A stretch of 64,000 bases of DNA. Source: Variovorax sp. PMC12. Its GTDB lineage: Bacteria; Pseudomonadota; Gammaproteobacteria; Burkholderiales; Burkholderiaceae_C. Below the pieces are notes generated by a model. It ran no database searches, had not been told where the DNA came from, and was given only the letters and a program-made list of their open reading frames with translations. Positions 33,515 through 40,913 of the stretch are shown piece by piece. The stretch's first letter is position 1. Every line of letters begins with the position of its first letter. The DNA lies in contig NZ_CP027773.1 of NCBI RefSeq assembly GCF_003019815.1, positions 4,366,501-4,430,500 on the forward strand, written 5' to 3'. Both the position numbers and the translations under genes were made by a program.

Positions 33515-35248
33515 ATGAAAAAAGTCCTGATCGCCAACCGAGGCGAAATCGCCGTGCGCATCGCGCGCGCCTGCGCCGACTACGGCGTGCAATCGGTCGC
33601 CGTGTACGCCGATGCCGACATCGACGCGCTGCATGTGCGCATGGCCGACGAAGCCTACGGCCTGGAGGGTGACCGCCCCGCCGATACCTACCTGCACATC
33701 GCCAAGCTGCTGGCCGTGGCGGCGCGCAGCGGCGCCGACGCGGTGCACCCGGGCTACGGCTTCCTGTCGGAGAGCGCCGCGTTCGCGCAGGCCGTCATCG
33801 ACGCCGGGCTGACCTGGATCGGCCCGTCGCCCGCCGCCATCGCGCGGCTGGGCGACAAGGTGCAGGCGCGCAAGCTCGCCATGAAGGTCGGCGCGCCGCT
33901 GGTCGCGGGCACGGCCGACCCGGTGCAGAGCGCGGCCGAGGTGCTGGCCTTCGCCGAGAAGCACGGCCTGCCGGTGGCCATCAAGGCCGCGTTCGGCGGC
34001 GGCGGGCGCGGCATCAAGGTCGCGTGGCGCATGGACGAGGTCGAGGGCCTGTACGAATCGGCCGTGCGCGAGGCCGTCACCGCCTTCGGCCGCGGCGAGT
34101 GCTATGTCGAGCAGTTCCTCGACCGGCCGCGCCACGTCGAGGCGCAGGTGCTGGGCGACACGCACGGCAACGTCGTGGTGCTGGGCACGCGCGACTGCTC
34201 GCTGCAGCGGCGCAACCAGAAACTGGTGGAAGAAGCGCCCGCGCCCTTCCTGAGCGACGCGCAGCGCGAGCGCATCCACCAGTCGGCGCGCGACATCTGC
34301 GCCGAGGCCGGCTACACGGGTGCCGGCACGGTCGAGTTCATGCTCAGCGCGAGCGGCGCGATCTCGTTCCTCGAAGTCAACACGCGGCTGCAGGTCGAGC
34401 ATCCGGTGACGGAAGAAACCACCGGCATCGACCTCGTGGTCGAGCAGCTGCGCATTGCCGACGGCCTGCCGCTGTCGGTCACCGAAACGCCGGCGCCGCG
34501 CGGCCACGCGTTCGAGTTCCGCATCAACGCCGAGGACGTCGGCCGCGGCTTCCTGCCGACGCCGGGCCCGGTGAAGGTGTTCGACGTGCCCTCGGGCCCG
34601 GGCGTGCGCATCGACACCGGCGTGGCGGCGGGATCGAGCGTGCCGGGCACCTTCGACTCGCTGATGGCCAAGCTGATCGTCACCGGCGCCACGCGCGAGC
34701 AGGCCGTCGCGCGGGCGCGCCGCGCGCTCGCCGAATTCCGCATCGAAGGCGTGGCCTCGGTGCTGCCGTTCCATCGTGCCGTGATGGCGCATCCGGATTT
34801 CGTGTCCGGCGATGCCTTCAAGGTCCACACGCGCTGGATCGAGACCGACTTCGCCAACGGCGAGACCGCCGCCGCGCGGCCCGAGCCGCGCCCCGACACC
34901 GTGCTGGTGCGCACTGCCATCGAGGTCGACGGCCGGCGCCTGTCGCTGGGCCTGCCGCCCGAGCTGCTGCGCGGGCTGTCGTCGGCCAATGCGGGGGGCG
35001 CCACCGCCGTGCCGGCCGAGCCCGCGGCGGTGCAGGACCCGGCCGCGGTGGCGGCGCCGGTGTCGGGCACGCTGCAGGGCTGGAAGGTCGCCGACGGCGA
35101 CGAGGTTGCGCAGGGCGCCGTGATCGCCGTCATGGAGGCGATGAAGATGGAAATGCAGGTGCTCGCGCACCGCGCGGGACGCATCGCATTCGGCGTGGCG
35201 GCAGGCGGCTACGTGGCGGTGGGATCGGCGATCGCGACCATCGGCTGA
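33515..35248 (+). CDS. Biotin carboxylase-BCCP fusion (AccC-like)
   Basis: 577 aa. Residues 1-445 form a biotin carboxylase: KKVLIANRGEIAVRIARAC, the Gly-rich ATP loop FGGGGRGIK, DCSLQRRNQKLVEEAP, and the active-site EVNTRLQVEHPVTE. After a linker (about 450-500) a biotinyl domain carries MEAMKMEM with the biotin lysine Lys544. No carboxyltransferase is fused, so another protein must accept the carboxyl group. It lies 14 bp after pxpBC in the same operon, and the PxpB-PxpC domains are relatives of the urea carboxylase carboxyltransferase; it therefore may serve 5-oxoproline rather than acetyl-CoA. Co-option as a spare acetyl-CoA carboxylase part is the alternative. Confidence 0.88.
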   Translation: MKKVLIANRGEIAVRIARACADYGVQSVAVYADADIDALHVRMADEAYGLEGDRPADTYLHIAKLLAVAARSGADAVHPGYGFLSESAAFAQAVIDAGLTWIGPSPAAIARLGDKVQARKLAMKVGAPLVAGTADPVQSAAEVLAFAEKHGLPVAIKAAFGGGGRGIKVAWRMDEVEGLYESAVREAVTAFGRGECYVEQFLDRPRHVEAQVLGDTHGNVVVLGTRDCSLQRRNQKLVEEAPAPFLSDAQRERIHQSARDICAEAGYTGAGTVEFMLSASGAISFLEVNTRLQVEHPVTEETTGIDLVVEQLRIADGLPLSVTETPAPRGHAFEFRINAEDVGRGFLPTPGPVKVFDVPSGPGVRIDTGVAAGSSVPGTFDSLMAKLIVTGATREQAVARARRALAEFRIEGVASVLPFHRAVMAHPDFVSGDAFKVHTRWIETDFANGETAAARPEPRPDTVLVRTAIEVDGRRLSLGLPPELLRGLSSANAGGATAVPAEPAAVQDPAAVAAPVSGTLQGWKVADGDEVAQGAVIAVMEAMKMEMQVLAHRAGRIAFGVAAGGYVAVGSAIATIG

Positions 35249-35330
35249 CGGGCCCCGCGACGCCCATGGCGGGCTGCCGCGTCTCTCTTATTTATTCTTC
35301 TTATTCAAGTTAGTAGTAGTAGATAAGGGT

Positions 35331-35359
35331 AAACCCCCGCTGTGGACAGCAGGGGTTTT
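35331..35359 (+). terminator. Rho-independent terminator after the pyroglutamate operon
   Basis: AAACCCC, one mismatch, GCTG, loop TGGA, CAGC, then GGGGTTT and TTTC. A strong stem followed by T residues. It would end the operon that began near 28650. One DnaA-box-like site lies within the loop and right arm. Confidence 0.7.
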
Positions 35360-35536
35360 CTCTTGGCTGACAACGACTTGCCGCACGCGCGTCACTGTGT
35401 ACACGTACGTTTCGGGGGCGCCCCGCAAAAAGGACAACTCGCGGGCGAACGATGCCGCTGTGGACAAGTGGGGCCTTGTGCTGAAACTTTCCCCAGAGTT
35501 GTTCCGCCAAGGCCCCAGGCCCACCGGGTCACGGGC

Positions 35537-35559
35537 GCTTGCGCATAATTGACGCAAGC
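35537..35559 (+). promoter_or_regulatory. oxyR promoter with inverted repeat
   Basis: GCTTGCG-N9-CGCAAGC, perfect 7-bp arms, ends 1 bp before the oxyR ATG. A -10-like CATAAT (35544-35549) sits between the arms, so transcription would begin only about 5 nt before the start codon. A site for autorepression by OxyR is likely. Confidence 0.5.
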
Positions 35560-35560
35560 T

Positions 35561-36526
35561 ATGACTCTCACCGAACTCAAATACATCGTCGCAGTAGCCC
35601 GCGAACGGCACTTCGGCAAGGCGGCCGAGGCCTGCTACGTCTCCCAGCCGACCCTCTCGGTCGCCATCAAGAAACTGGAGGACGAACTCGAGGTCAAGCT
35701 CTTCGAGCGCAGCGCCGGCGAGGTGACCGTCACCCCGCTGGGCGAGCAGATCGTTCAGCAGGCGCAGAGCGTGCTCGACCAGGCGGCCAGCATCAAGGAA
35801 ATCGCCAAGCGCGGCAAAGACCCGCTGGCCGGCCCGCTGAACCTCGGCGTGATCTACACCATCGGGCCGTACCTGCTGCCCGACCTGGTCCGCCAGGTGA
35901 TCCAGCGCACGCCGCAGATGCCGCTGGTGCTGCAGGAGAACTTCACCGTCAAGCTGCTCGAGATGCTGCGCGCCGGCGAGATCGACTGCGCCATCATGGC
36001 CGAGCCCTTTCCCGACACCGGCCTGGCGATGGCGCCGCTGTACGACGAGCCCTTCATGGCAGCCCTGCCCGCGAAGCACAAGTTCGCCGACCGCGAATCG
36101 ATCACGTCCGAGGAACTGCAGAGCGAGACCATGCTGCTGCTGGGCACCGGCCACTGCTTTCGCGACCACGTGCTCGAGGTCTGCCCCGAGTTCGCGCGCT
36201 TCTCCAGCAATGCCGAAGGCATCCGCAAGAGCTTCGAGGGCTCGTCGCTGGAGACCATCAAGCACATGGTGGCCTCCGGCATGGGCGTGACGCTGGTGCC
36301 GCGGCTGTCGGTGCCGGCCGAGGCGCTCAAGCCGAGGGTCAAGGGCCGCAAGGAGGCCGAGCAGATGGTGCGCTACCTGCCGGTGCGCGACGCGCACGAT
36401 CGCGATCCGCCCACGCGCCGCGTGGTGCTCGCTTGGCGGCGCACCTTCACGCGCTACGAGGCCATCGCGGCCCTGCGCAACGCGATCTACGCGTGCGAGC
36501 TGCCGGGCGTCAAGCGGCTGTCCTGA
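35561..36526 (+). CDS. oxyR: Hydrogen peroxide sensor and activator OxyR
   Basis: 321 aa LysR-type regulator. The helix-turn-helix is at about 1-60 (MTLTELKYIVAVARERHFGKA, QPTLSVAIKKLEDEL). The redox pair falls at Cys199 and Cys208 in GTGHCFRDHVLEVC, the same numbers as in E. coli OxyR, so peroxide sensing by disulfide formation is expected. ATG at 35561 is the family start. The dps gene, a standard OxyR target, follows by 141 bp. Its own promoter overlaps an inverted repeat at the start codon. Confidence 0.95.
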   Translation: MTLTELKYIVAVARERHFGKAAEACYVSQPTLSVAIKKLEDELEVKLFERSAGEVTVTPLGEQIVQQAQSVLDQAASIKEIAKRGKDPLAGPLNLGVIYTIGPYLLPDLVRQVIQRTPQMPLVLQENFTVKLLEMLRAGEIDCAIMAEPFPDTGLAMAPLYDEPFMAALPAKHKFADRESITSEELQSETMLLLGTGHCFRDHVLEVCPEFARFSSNAEGIRKSFEGSSLETIKHMVASGMGVTLVPRLSVPAEALKPRVKGRKEAEQMVRYLPVRDAHDRDPPTRRVVLAWRRTFTRYEAIAALRNAIYACELPGVKRLS

Positions 36527-36585
36527 AGGCGGCAATTCGGGGAATCGGCCTACGCCAGGGCCGTTTTGAATCGTTGATCGCTGAG

Positions 36586-36600
36586 ATAGAGTGGCGCTGT
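36586..36600 (+). promoter_or_regulatory. Possible OxyR half-site before dps
   Basis: ATAG-N7-CTGT matches 7 of 8 positions of the OxyR half-site pattern ATAG-N7-CTAT. It lies 68 bp before the dps start. The second half-site is not clear. Confidence 0.35.
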
Positions 36601-36667
36601 TGCGAAGCCGCACGCCGGCTTCCAGAATCGCAGCGTTCCACCCAAACTTGAAGAAAGAGTTCCCGCC

Positions 36668-37243
36668 ATGGCCAAAGCCTCGAAGAAATCATCGCCTGCT
36701 TCCTCCGCCGGCAAGGTGCCCAAGAAGGGCGGCACGGTGGTCGCGCAGGAGTCGGGCAGCCGCAATGCGCCGATCATCAACATCGGCATCGAACGCCAGG
36801 ACCGCGCGGCCATCGCCGAAGGCCTGAGCCGCGTGCTGGCCGACACCTACACGCTGTACCTCACCACGCACAACTTCCACTGGAACGTGACGGGCCCGCA
36901 CTTCAACTCGCTGCATGCGATGTTCATGGGCCAGTACACCGAGCTGTGGGGCGCCACCGACGTGCTGGCCGAGCGCATCCGCGCGCTGGGCCACTACGCA
37001 CCGGGCTCCTACGCCGAGTTCAGCAAGATCGCCACCGTGCCCGACGTGCCCCAGACCCCGCCCAAGGCGATGGAGATGGTGCGCATCCTGGTGAAGGGCC
37101 ACGAGACCGTGTCGCGCATCGCGCGCGAATTCATCCCCGTGGCCGAGGAAGCCGGCGACGACCCGACGGCCGACATGCTGACCGCGCGCTGCACGGTGCA
37201 CGACCAGACCGCGTGGATGCTGCGTTCGCTGCTCGAAGACTGA
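36668..37243 (+). CDS. dps: Dps ferritin-like DNA-binding protein
   Basis: 191 aa. Forms a 12-mer that oxidises and stores iron with peroxide and protects DNA. The N-terminal 35 residues are Lys/Ser/Ala-rich (MAKASKKSSP), a DNA-binding tail. The ferroxidase site has His71 (HNFHW), His83, Asp98 and Glu102 (ATDVLAERIRALG). The position matching E. coli Dps Asp67 is Met87 here, so one iron ligand differs. It lies directly after oxyR, its probable activator, and is followed by a strong terminator. Confidence 0.94.
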   Translation: MAKASKKSSPASSAGKVPKKGGTVVAQESGSRNAPIINIGIERQDRAAIAEGLSRVLADTYTLYLTTHNFHWNVTGPHFNSLHAMFMGQYTELWGATDVLAERIRALGHYAPGSYAEFSKIATVPDVPQTPPKAMEMVRILVKGHETVSRIAREFIPVAEEAGDDPTADMLTARCTVHDQTAWMLRSLLED

Positions 37244-37268
37244 GCGCGCGCTTTCCTCGCACCTGCAC

Positions 37269-37298
37269 AAGAGCGGCACAATGGCCGCTCTTTTTTTT
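37269..37298 (+). terminator. Rho-independent terminator after dps
   Basis: AAGAGCGG, 8-nt loop, CCGCTCTT, then a run of eight T. It lies between dps and ubiA, 26 bp after the dps stop. The run of T ends about 20 bp before the ubiA start. Confidence 0.85.
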
Positions 37299-37317
37299 GC
37301 CCGTCTCTTTCCTTCGC

Positions 37318-38178
37318 ATGCTCGCCCGTCGTTTCGCGCTCTACCTCGACCTGATCCGCTGGAACCGCCCCGCAGGCTGGCTGCTGCTGCTGTGGCCCAC
37401 GCTGGGCGCGCTCTGGTTCGCGGCCGACGGCTGGCCGGGCTGGCACCTGGTGGTGGTGTTCACGCTCGGAACCTTCCTCATGCGCAGCGCGGGCTGCTGC
37501 GTCAACGACGTGGCCGACCGCGACTTCGACCGCCACGTCAAGCGCACGGCGCAACGGCCGGTGACCAGCGGCGCGATGTCGGTCAAGGAGGCGCTGGGGC
37601 TCGGCGCGGTGCTGGCGCTGGTGTCCTTCGCCCTGGTGCTCACCACCAACCGCACCACGGTGCTGTGGTCGTTCGCGGCGCTCGCCATCACGCTGATCTA
37701 CCCCTTCGCCAAGCGCTTCGTGTCGATCCCGCAGGCGGTGCTGGGCATTGCCTTCAGCTTCGGCATTCCGATGGCCTTTGCGGCGGTGCAGTCGCACATG
37801 CCCGTGTTCGCCGCGTGGCTGCTGGCGGGCAACCTGTTCTGGGTGCTGGCCTACGACACCGAATACGCCATGGTCGACCGCGACGACGACCTCAAGATCG
37901 GCATGAAGACCTCTGCCATCACCTTCGGCCGTTTCGACGTGGCGGCGGTGATGGCGAGCTACGCGATCTTCCTCGCGGTGTGGATCTGGGCCGGCGCGAG
38001 CCGTTCGCTGGGCGTGCTGTTCTACGCCGGCATCGCCGTGGCCGCGGCGCAGGCGCTGTGGCACTGGCGGCTCATTCACGACCGTACGCGCGAGGGCTGC
38101 TTCAAGGCCTTCCGGCTGAACCACTGGCTGGGCTTCACCGTGTTCGCCGGCATCGTGGCCGGTTACGCGCTGCGCTGA
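37318..38178 (+). CDS. ubiA: 4-hydroxybenzoate octaprenyltransferase
   Basis: 286 aa inner-membrane enzyme with about eight helices, joining a polyprenyl chain to 4-hydroxybenzoate in ubiquinone synthesis. The two Asp-rich motifs are NDVADRDFDRHVKRTAQRP (near 64) and DTEYAMVDRDDDLKIGMKTSA (in parts, near 180). N-terminus LDLIRWNRPAGWLLLLWPTLGALW is typical. ATG at 37318 lies about 20 bp after the dps terminator, so it needs its own promoter near that hairpin. The MaoC-like gene follows by 5 bp. Confidence 0.95.
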   Translation: MLARRFALYLDLIRWNRPAGWLLLLWPTLGALWFAADGWPGWHLVVVFTLGTFLMRSAGCCVNDVADRDFDRHVKRTAQRPVTSGAMSVKEALGLGAVLALVSFALVLTTNRTTVLWSFAALAITLIYPFAKRFVSIPQAVLGIAFSFGIPMAFAAVQSHMPVFAAWLLAGNLFWVLAYDTEYAMVDRDDDLKIGMKTSAITFGRFDVAAVMASYAIFLAVWIWAGASRSLGVLFYAGIAVAAAQALWHWRLIHDRTREGCFKAFRLNHWLGFTVFAGIVAGYALR

Positions 38179-38183
38179 ACACG

Positions 38184-38666
38184 ATGTCCGACGCCATGCT
38201 GGAGCAGCTGAAGCGGAAGATCGGCCAGGAGGGCTTCTCCGAATGGCACCGCATCACGCAGGAGATGGTCGACCGCTACTCGGAGCTGTCGGGCGACGGC
38301 GAGGGTGAGTGGATCCACCTCGACCCCGAGCGCGCGGCGCGCGAGGCGAACTACGGCGGCACCATCGTGCAGGGCTTCTTCCAGGTGTCGCACCTGATCC
38401 GCCTGACCGGCGAGGCCATGCGCACGCTGCTGCCCTTCGACTCGAATCACGCGCTCAACTACGGCTTCGACCGTCTGCGCTTCGTGCGGCCGATGCCCGT
38501 GGGCGCGCGCTTCCGGGCGCGGGTGCGCATCGCGGAGGTGACGCCCAGGCCCGGCGACAGCTTCTTGCTGAAGGAGGAAGTCTGGCTCGAGCTGGAAGAC
38601 GGCACCGTCACGCTGGCGGCCGAGTGGCTCTTCCTGCTGGGGCCGCGCGCGCTACCCCCGGGCTGA
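38184..38666 (+). CDS. MaoC-like (hotdog) enoyl-CoA hydratase
   Basis: 160 aa. Single hotdog domain with the hydratase-2 motif: SGDGEGEWIHLDPERA (catalytic Asp/His pair), then YGGTIVQGFFQVSHLIRL and NYGFDRLRFVRPMPVG. It would hydrate trans-2-enoyl-CoA to the (R)-3-hydroxyacyl-CoA, or act on a related thioester. ATG at 38184, 5 bp after ubiA, implies co-transcription. It converges on proC with 2 bp between stops. Whether it serves polyhydroxyalkanoate or fatty-acid metabolism cannot be told. Confidence 0.88.
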   Translation: MSDAMLEQLKRKIGQEGFSEWHRITQEMVDRYSELSGDGEGEWIHLDPERAAREANYGGTIVQGFFQVSHLIRLTGEAMRTLLPFDSNHALNYGFDRLRFVRPMPVGARFRARVRIAEVTPRPGDSFLLKEEVWLELEDGTVTLAAEWLFLLGPRALPPG

Positions 38667-38668
38667 GA

Positions 38669-39526
38669 TCAGTCCCGGCCGAATTCCTCGCCTAGCTCCG
38701 CGGCGCGCTTCTGCGCCGCGCGGATCGCGGTCTTGAACTGCGCCTTCACGTCGGCTTCTTCCAGCGCGCTGATGGCGGCGTAAGTGGTGCCGCCCTTGGA
38801 GGTGACGCGCGCGCGCAGCACCGAAGGCGGCTCGGTCGCGCTGTGCGCCAGCGCCGAGGCGCCGGTGAAGGTGCCGATGGCCAGGCGCTGGGCCTGCTCG
38901 GGCGTCAGGCCCATCTCGACGCCGGCCTCGGTCATGGCCTCGATGAAATAGAACACGTAGGCCGGGCCCGAGCCCGACATGGCGGTCACGGCGTCGAGCG
39001 CGGGTTCGGCGTCGACCCAGATCAGCTCGCCGGTGGGTGCCAGCAGCTGGCCGACCAGCGAGCGGTCGGCACCGGTGACGCCGGCGCGCGCGAACAGGCC
39101 GGTCATGCCCTTGCCGACCAGCGCGGGCGTATTGGGCATGGCGCGCACCACGCGCTCGGTGCCCAGCCAGCGGGCGATGCTGTCCGACGGAATGCCCGCG
39201 GCCACGCTGAGCTGCAACGCGCCGTCGGCGAATTCGCGCACCGGGCGGGCGGCTTCGGCAAATGTCTGGGGCTTGACCGCCCACACCACCACCTCGCAGC
39301 GCGACAGCGCCTCGCCGGCCTCCGCCTTCGCGACGATGCCGTACGACTGGGACAGCTTGGCGCGGGCCTCCTCGAAGGGCTCGACCACCTCGAACGAATC
39401 GGCCGCGGAGCCTTGCTGGATCAAGCCGCCGATGATGGCGCTCGCCATGTTGCCGCCGCCGATGAAGGCGACGGGCGGCAGCGGCGCGGGGGCGGTACGG
39501 GGCAGGAAAGTGACGGCGATGGTCAT
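38669..39526 (-). CDS. proC: Pyrroline-5-carboxylate reductase
   Basis: 285 aa, last step of proline synthesis with NAD(P)H. Signatures: VAFIGGGNMASAIIGGLI (nucleotide loop, near 19-36), VWAVKPQ, RAMPNTPALVGKGMTGLF, TAMSGSGPAYVFYFIEAM and the C-terminal VTSKGGTT. ATG at 39526 gives MTIAVTFLPR with a 15-residue lead before the fold. It lies 11 bp after the phytase-like gene on the same strand, so the two are probably one transcript. Confidence 0.95.
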   Translation of the reverse strand: MTIAVTFLPRTAPAPLPPVAFIGGGNMASAIIGGLIQQGSAADSFEVVEPFEEARAKLSQSYGIVAKAEAGEALSRCEVVVWAVKPQTFAEAARPVREFADGALQLSVAAGIPSDSIARWLGTERVVRAMPNTPALVGKGMTGLFARAGVTGADRSLVGQLLAPTGELIWVDAEPALDAVTAMSGSGPAYVFYFIEAMTEAGVEMGLTPEQAQRLAIGTFTGASALAHSATEPPSVLRARVTSKGGTTYAAISALEEADVKAQFKTAIRAAQKRAAELGEEFGRD

Positions 39527-39537
39527 GGTCGGTCGGG

Positions 39538-40698
39538 TTATTCGAAGGCGAAGGCTGCGAACTGGGTGATCTGCAGCGGATTGAAATTGTCGTCGCTCAC
39601 GACCACCAGCATGCGTTTGCCGTCGGGCAGCGGCGGCCCCCAGCACATGCCTTCGGTGTTGTCGAGGCGCGACAGGCCCAGGGCGGCGAAGTCAGCCACC
39701 AGGGTCTTGGAGGCGGGGCGGTGGTTGCCCGGCACCAGCATGTCGATGGAGAGCACCTCGCCGGCGGCGCGGGTGTCGATTTCATACAGGCGCAGCGAGT
39801 TGCCCGCGCCGGTGGCGTAGGCGCGCTCCAGCACCAGCATGCGGTGGGCGTCGATCATCAGGATCTCGCTGACGCCGTTGTCGGCATAGGTGCCGGGCAC
39901 CAGCGGGCGCAGCGGAATGGCGTCGGGCACGTAGGCGATCTGGCGCACGGCGCGGCCTGTGTCCAGGTCGACCTGGGTGAAGCGGCAGGGGCCGCCGGGC
40001 GCGCCGGTGGTGGGCTCGGGGCCGTCCTGGATCAGCGCGTTCTCCATGCCCAGCCAGGCGAAGCGGCCGTCCGGCGTGAGGGCGACGCCCTCGAACGTCA
40101 GGTTGTCACGCGGGCCGCGGCGCTTTGCCGGGTCGGGCTGGAACATCGGCGGCATGGCGAATTCGCGCAGGAAGCGCCCGTCGCGGGCCGATTCGTACAG
40201 CGCGGGGCCGAAACCGCGGGCGATGTCGCCTTCGCTGGTCCACAGGATGGTGTCGGTAGAGGGGCGCAGGCGCAGGGCTTCGGGGTCGGGTACCGGGAGG
40301 CCGTCGATGGCCTGGCGCCGGCTGGGCCAGGGGCCGCCGCCGGGGCGTTGCAGCTTTACCACGCCCATGGGCTCGGGCGGCGCGGCCTGTGGCAGCGGCC
40401 AGCGTGCGGTGTAGTAGCGCACCGGATCGAAGTCTGACCGGTCATCGCTGATGAGCAGGTACTCACCTCGCGCCGGGTCGTAGTCGATGCCCGAGAGGCC
40501 GCCCACCGTGGTGCCTTCCATATGAAGGCGATGCGCCCAGCGCGCCTCGCCCACCAGCCGCATCCTGCCGGGGTCCTGCTGCGGAGCGGCGCTGCGGCAG
40601 GCGCCAAGGCCCAGCGCCAGCAGGCCGGCAGCACCGGCCAGAACGCTGCGGCGGCCTGGATGCGGGGCTGAAAAGTGGGATTTCGCAGTGGTGCGCAC
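39538..40698 (-). CDS. Esterase-like activity of phytase family lipoprotein
   Basis: 386 aa from a GTG at 40698. The N-terminus shows a twin-arginine PGRRSVLAGAAG motif and a lipobox LGAC, so export by Tat and lipid anchoring are predicted. The rest is the phytase-like beta-propeller (PF13449): GTTVGGLSGIDYDPARGEYLLISDDR (in parts), DPEALRLR, NLTFEGVALTPDGR, and LDNTEGMCWGPPLPDGKRMLVVVSDDN (in parts). Such proteins bind Ca and may cleave phosphoesters; the substrate is unknown. The exact start is uncertain, since no ATG fits the signal peptide. Confidence 0.82.
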   Translation of the reverse strand: MRTTAKSHFSAPHPGRRSVLAGAAGLLALGLGACRSAAPQQDPGRMRLVGEARWAHRLHMEGTTVGGLSGIDYDPARGEYLLISDDRSDFDPVRYYTARWPLPQAAPPEPMGVVKLQRPGGGPWPSRRQAIDGLPVPDPEALRLRPSTDTILWTSEGDIARGFGPALYESARDGRFLREFAMPPMFQPDPAKRRGPRDNLTFEGVALTPDGRFAWLGMENALIQDGPEPTTGAPGGPCRFTQVDLDTGRAVRQIAYVPDAIPLRPLVPGTYADNGVSEILMIDAHRMLVLERAYATGAGNSLRLYEIDTRAAGEVLSIDMLVPGNHRPASKTLVADFAALGLSRLDNTEGMCWGPPLPDGKRMLVVVSDDNFNPLQITQFAAFAFE

Positions 40699-40741
40699 CG
40701 TCGAGAGTCTAGTGCCAGCGCTTGGTGGTGTAATAGGGCTG

Positions 40742-40770
40742 TTGACATCGGCACAAGTGCGTGCAACAAT
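40742..40770 (+). promoter_or_regulatory. Sigma-70 promoter of the spc ribosomal operon
   Basis: TTGACA (40742-40747), 17-bp spacer, AACAAT (40765-40770). Transcription would start near 40777, giving a leader of about 137 nt before rplN. This shows that the spc operon is driven by its own promoter rather than by an upstream S10 operon. Confidence 0.8.
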
Positions 40771-40775
40771 CGCGG

Positions 40776-40836
40776 GCTTCGCTTCCAAAAGGCGAAGCTT
40801 TCAGCCCAAAGCGGAAGTGCCTCGAGTGGTTCGAGG
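40776..40836 (+). promoter_or_regulatory. Structured leader of the spc operon
   Basis: Two hairpins: GCTTCGC-N9-GCGAAGC (40776-40798), right at the predicted mRNA 5' end, and CCTCGA-N5-TCGAGG (40820-40836). Either may stabilise the mRNA or take part in ribosomal-protein feedback. No match to the known S8 target could be made by eye. Confidence 0.5.
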
Positions 40837-40913
40837 TGCGGACGGCGGGCCCAAGACTGACCGCGGTGTTTCCCTCCTGGAGGCACATCGGTACAAGTTG
40901 GGAATATCAAGAA

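Larger units (their letters stand above)
35249..35560. other. Structured intergenic region with oriC-like elements
   Basis: 312 bp without a gene. An AT-rich stretch (35285-35310) is followed by four TAG triplets (35311-35322), then a GC-rich hairpin (35331-35359), and two DnaA-box-like sites in the same orientation, TGTGGACAG (35341) and TGTGGACAA (35459). AT-rich DNA, TAG triplets, GC block and box in this order are like the DnaA-trio basal unwinding element of bacterial origins. No dnaA, parAB or rpmH lies near, so it may be only a terminator beside simple sequence. The right end holds the oxyR promoter. Confidence 0.4.

Noticed and set aside
33515..35248. Straight call as the housekeeping acetyl-CoA carboxylase subunit AccC
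   Set aside because: Housekeeping AccC is about 450 aa and is coded beside a separate accB. This protein has a fused biotinyl domain and lies in the pxp operon.
35341..35349. DnaA-like box as firm proof of an origin
   Set aside because: The box coincides with the loop and arm of a good terminator hairpin and differs from the strict consensus, so it is kept only as a candidate.
36946..37317. In-frame upstream extension of ubiA
   Set aside because: It would overlap dps and the strong terminator. ATG at 37318 gives the normal UbiA N-terminus.
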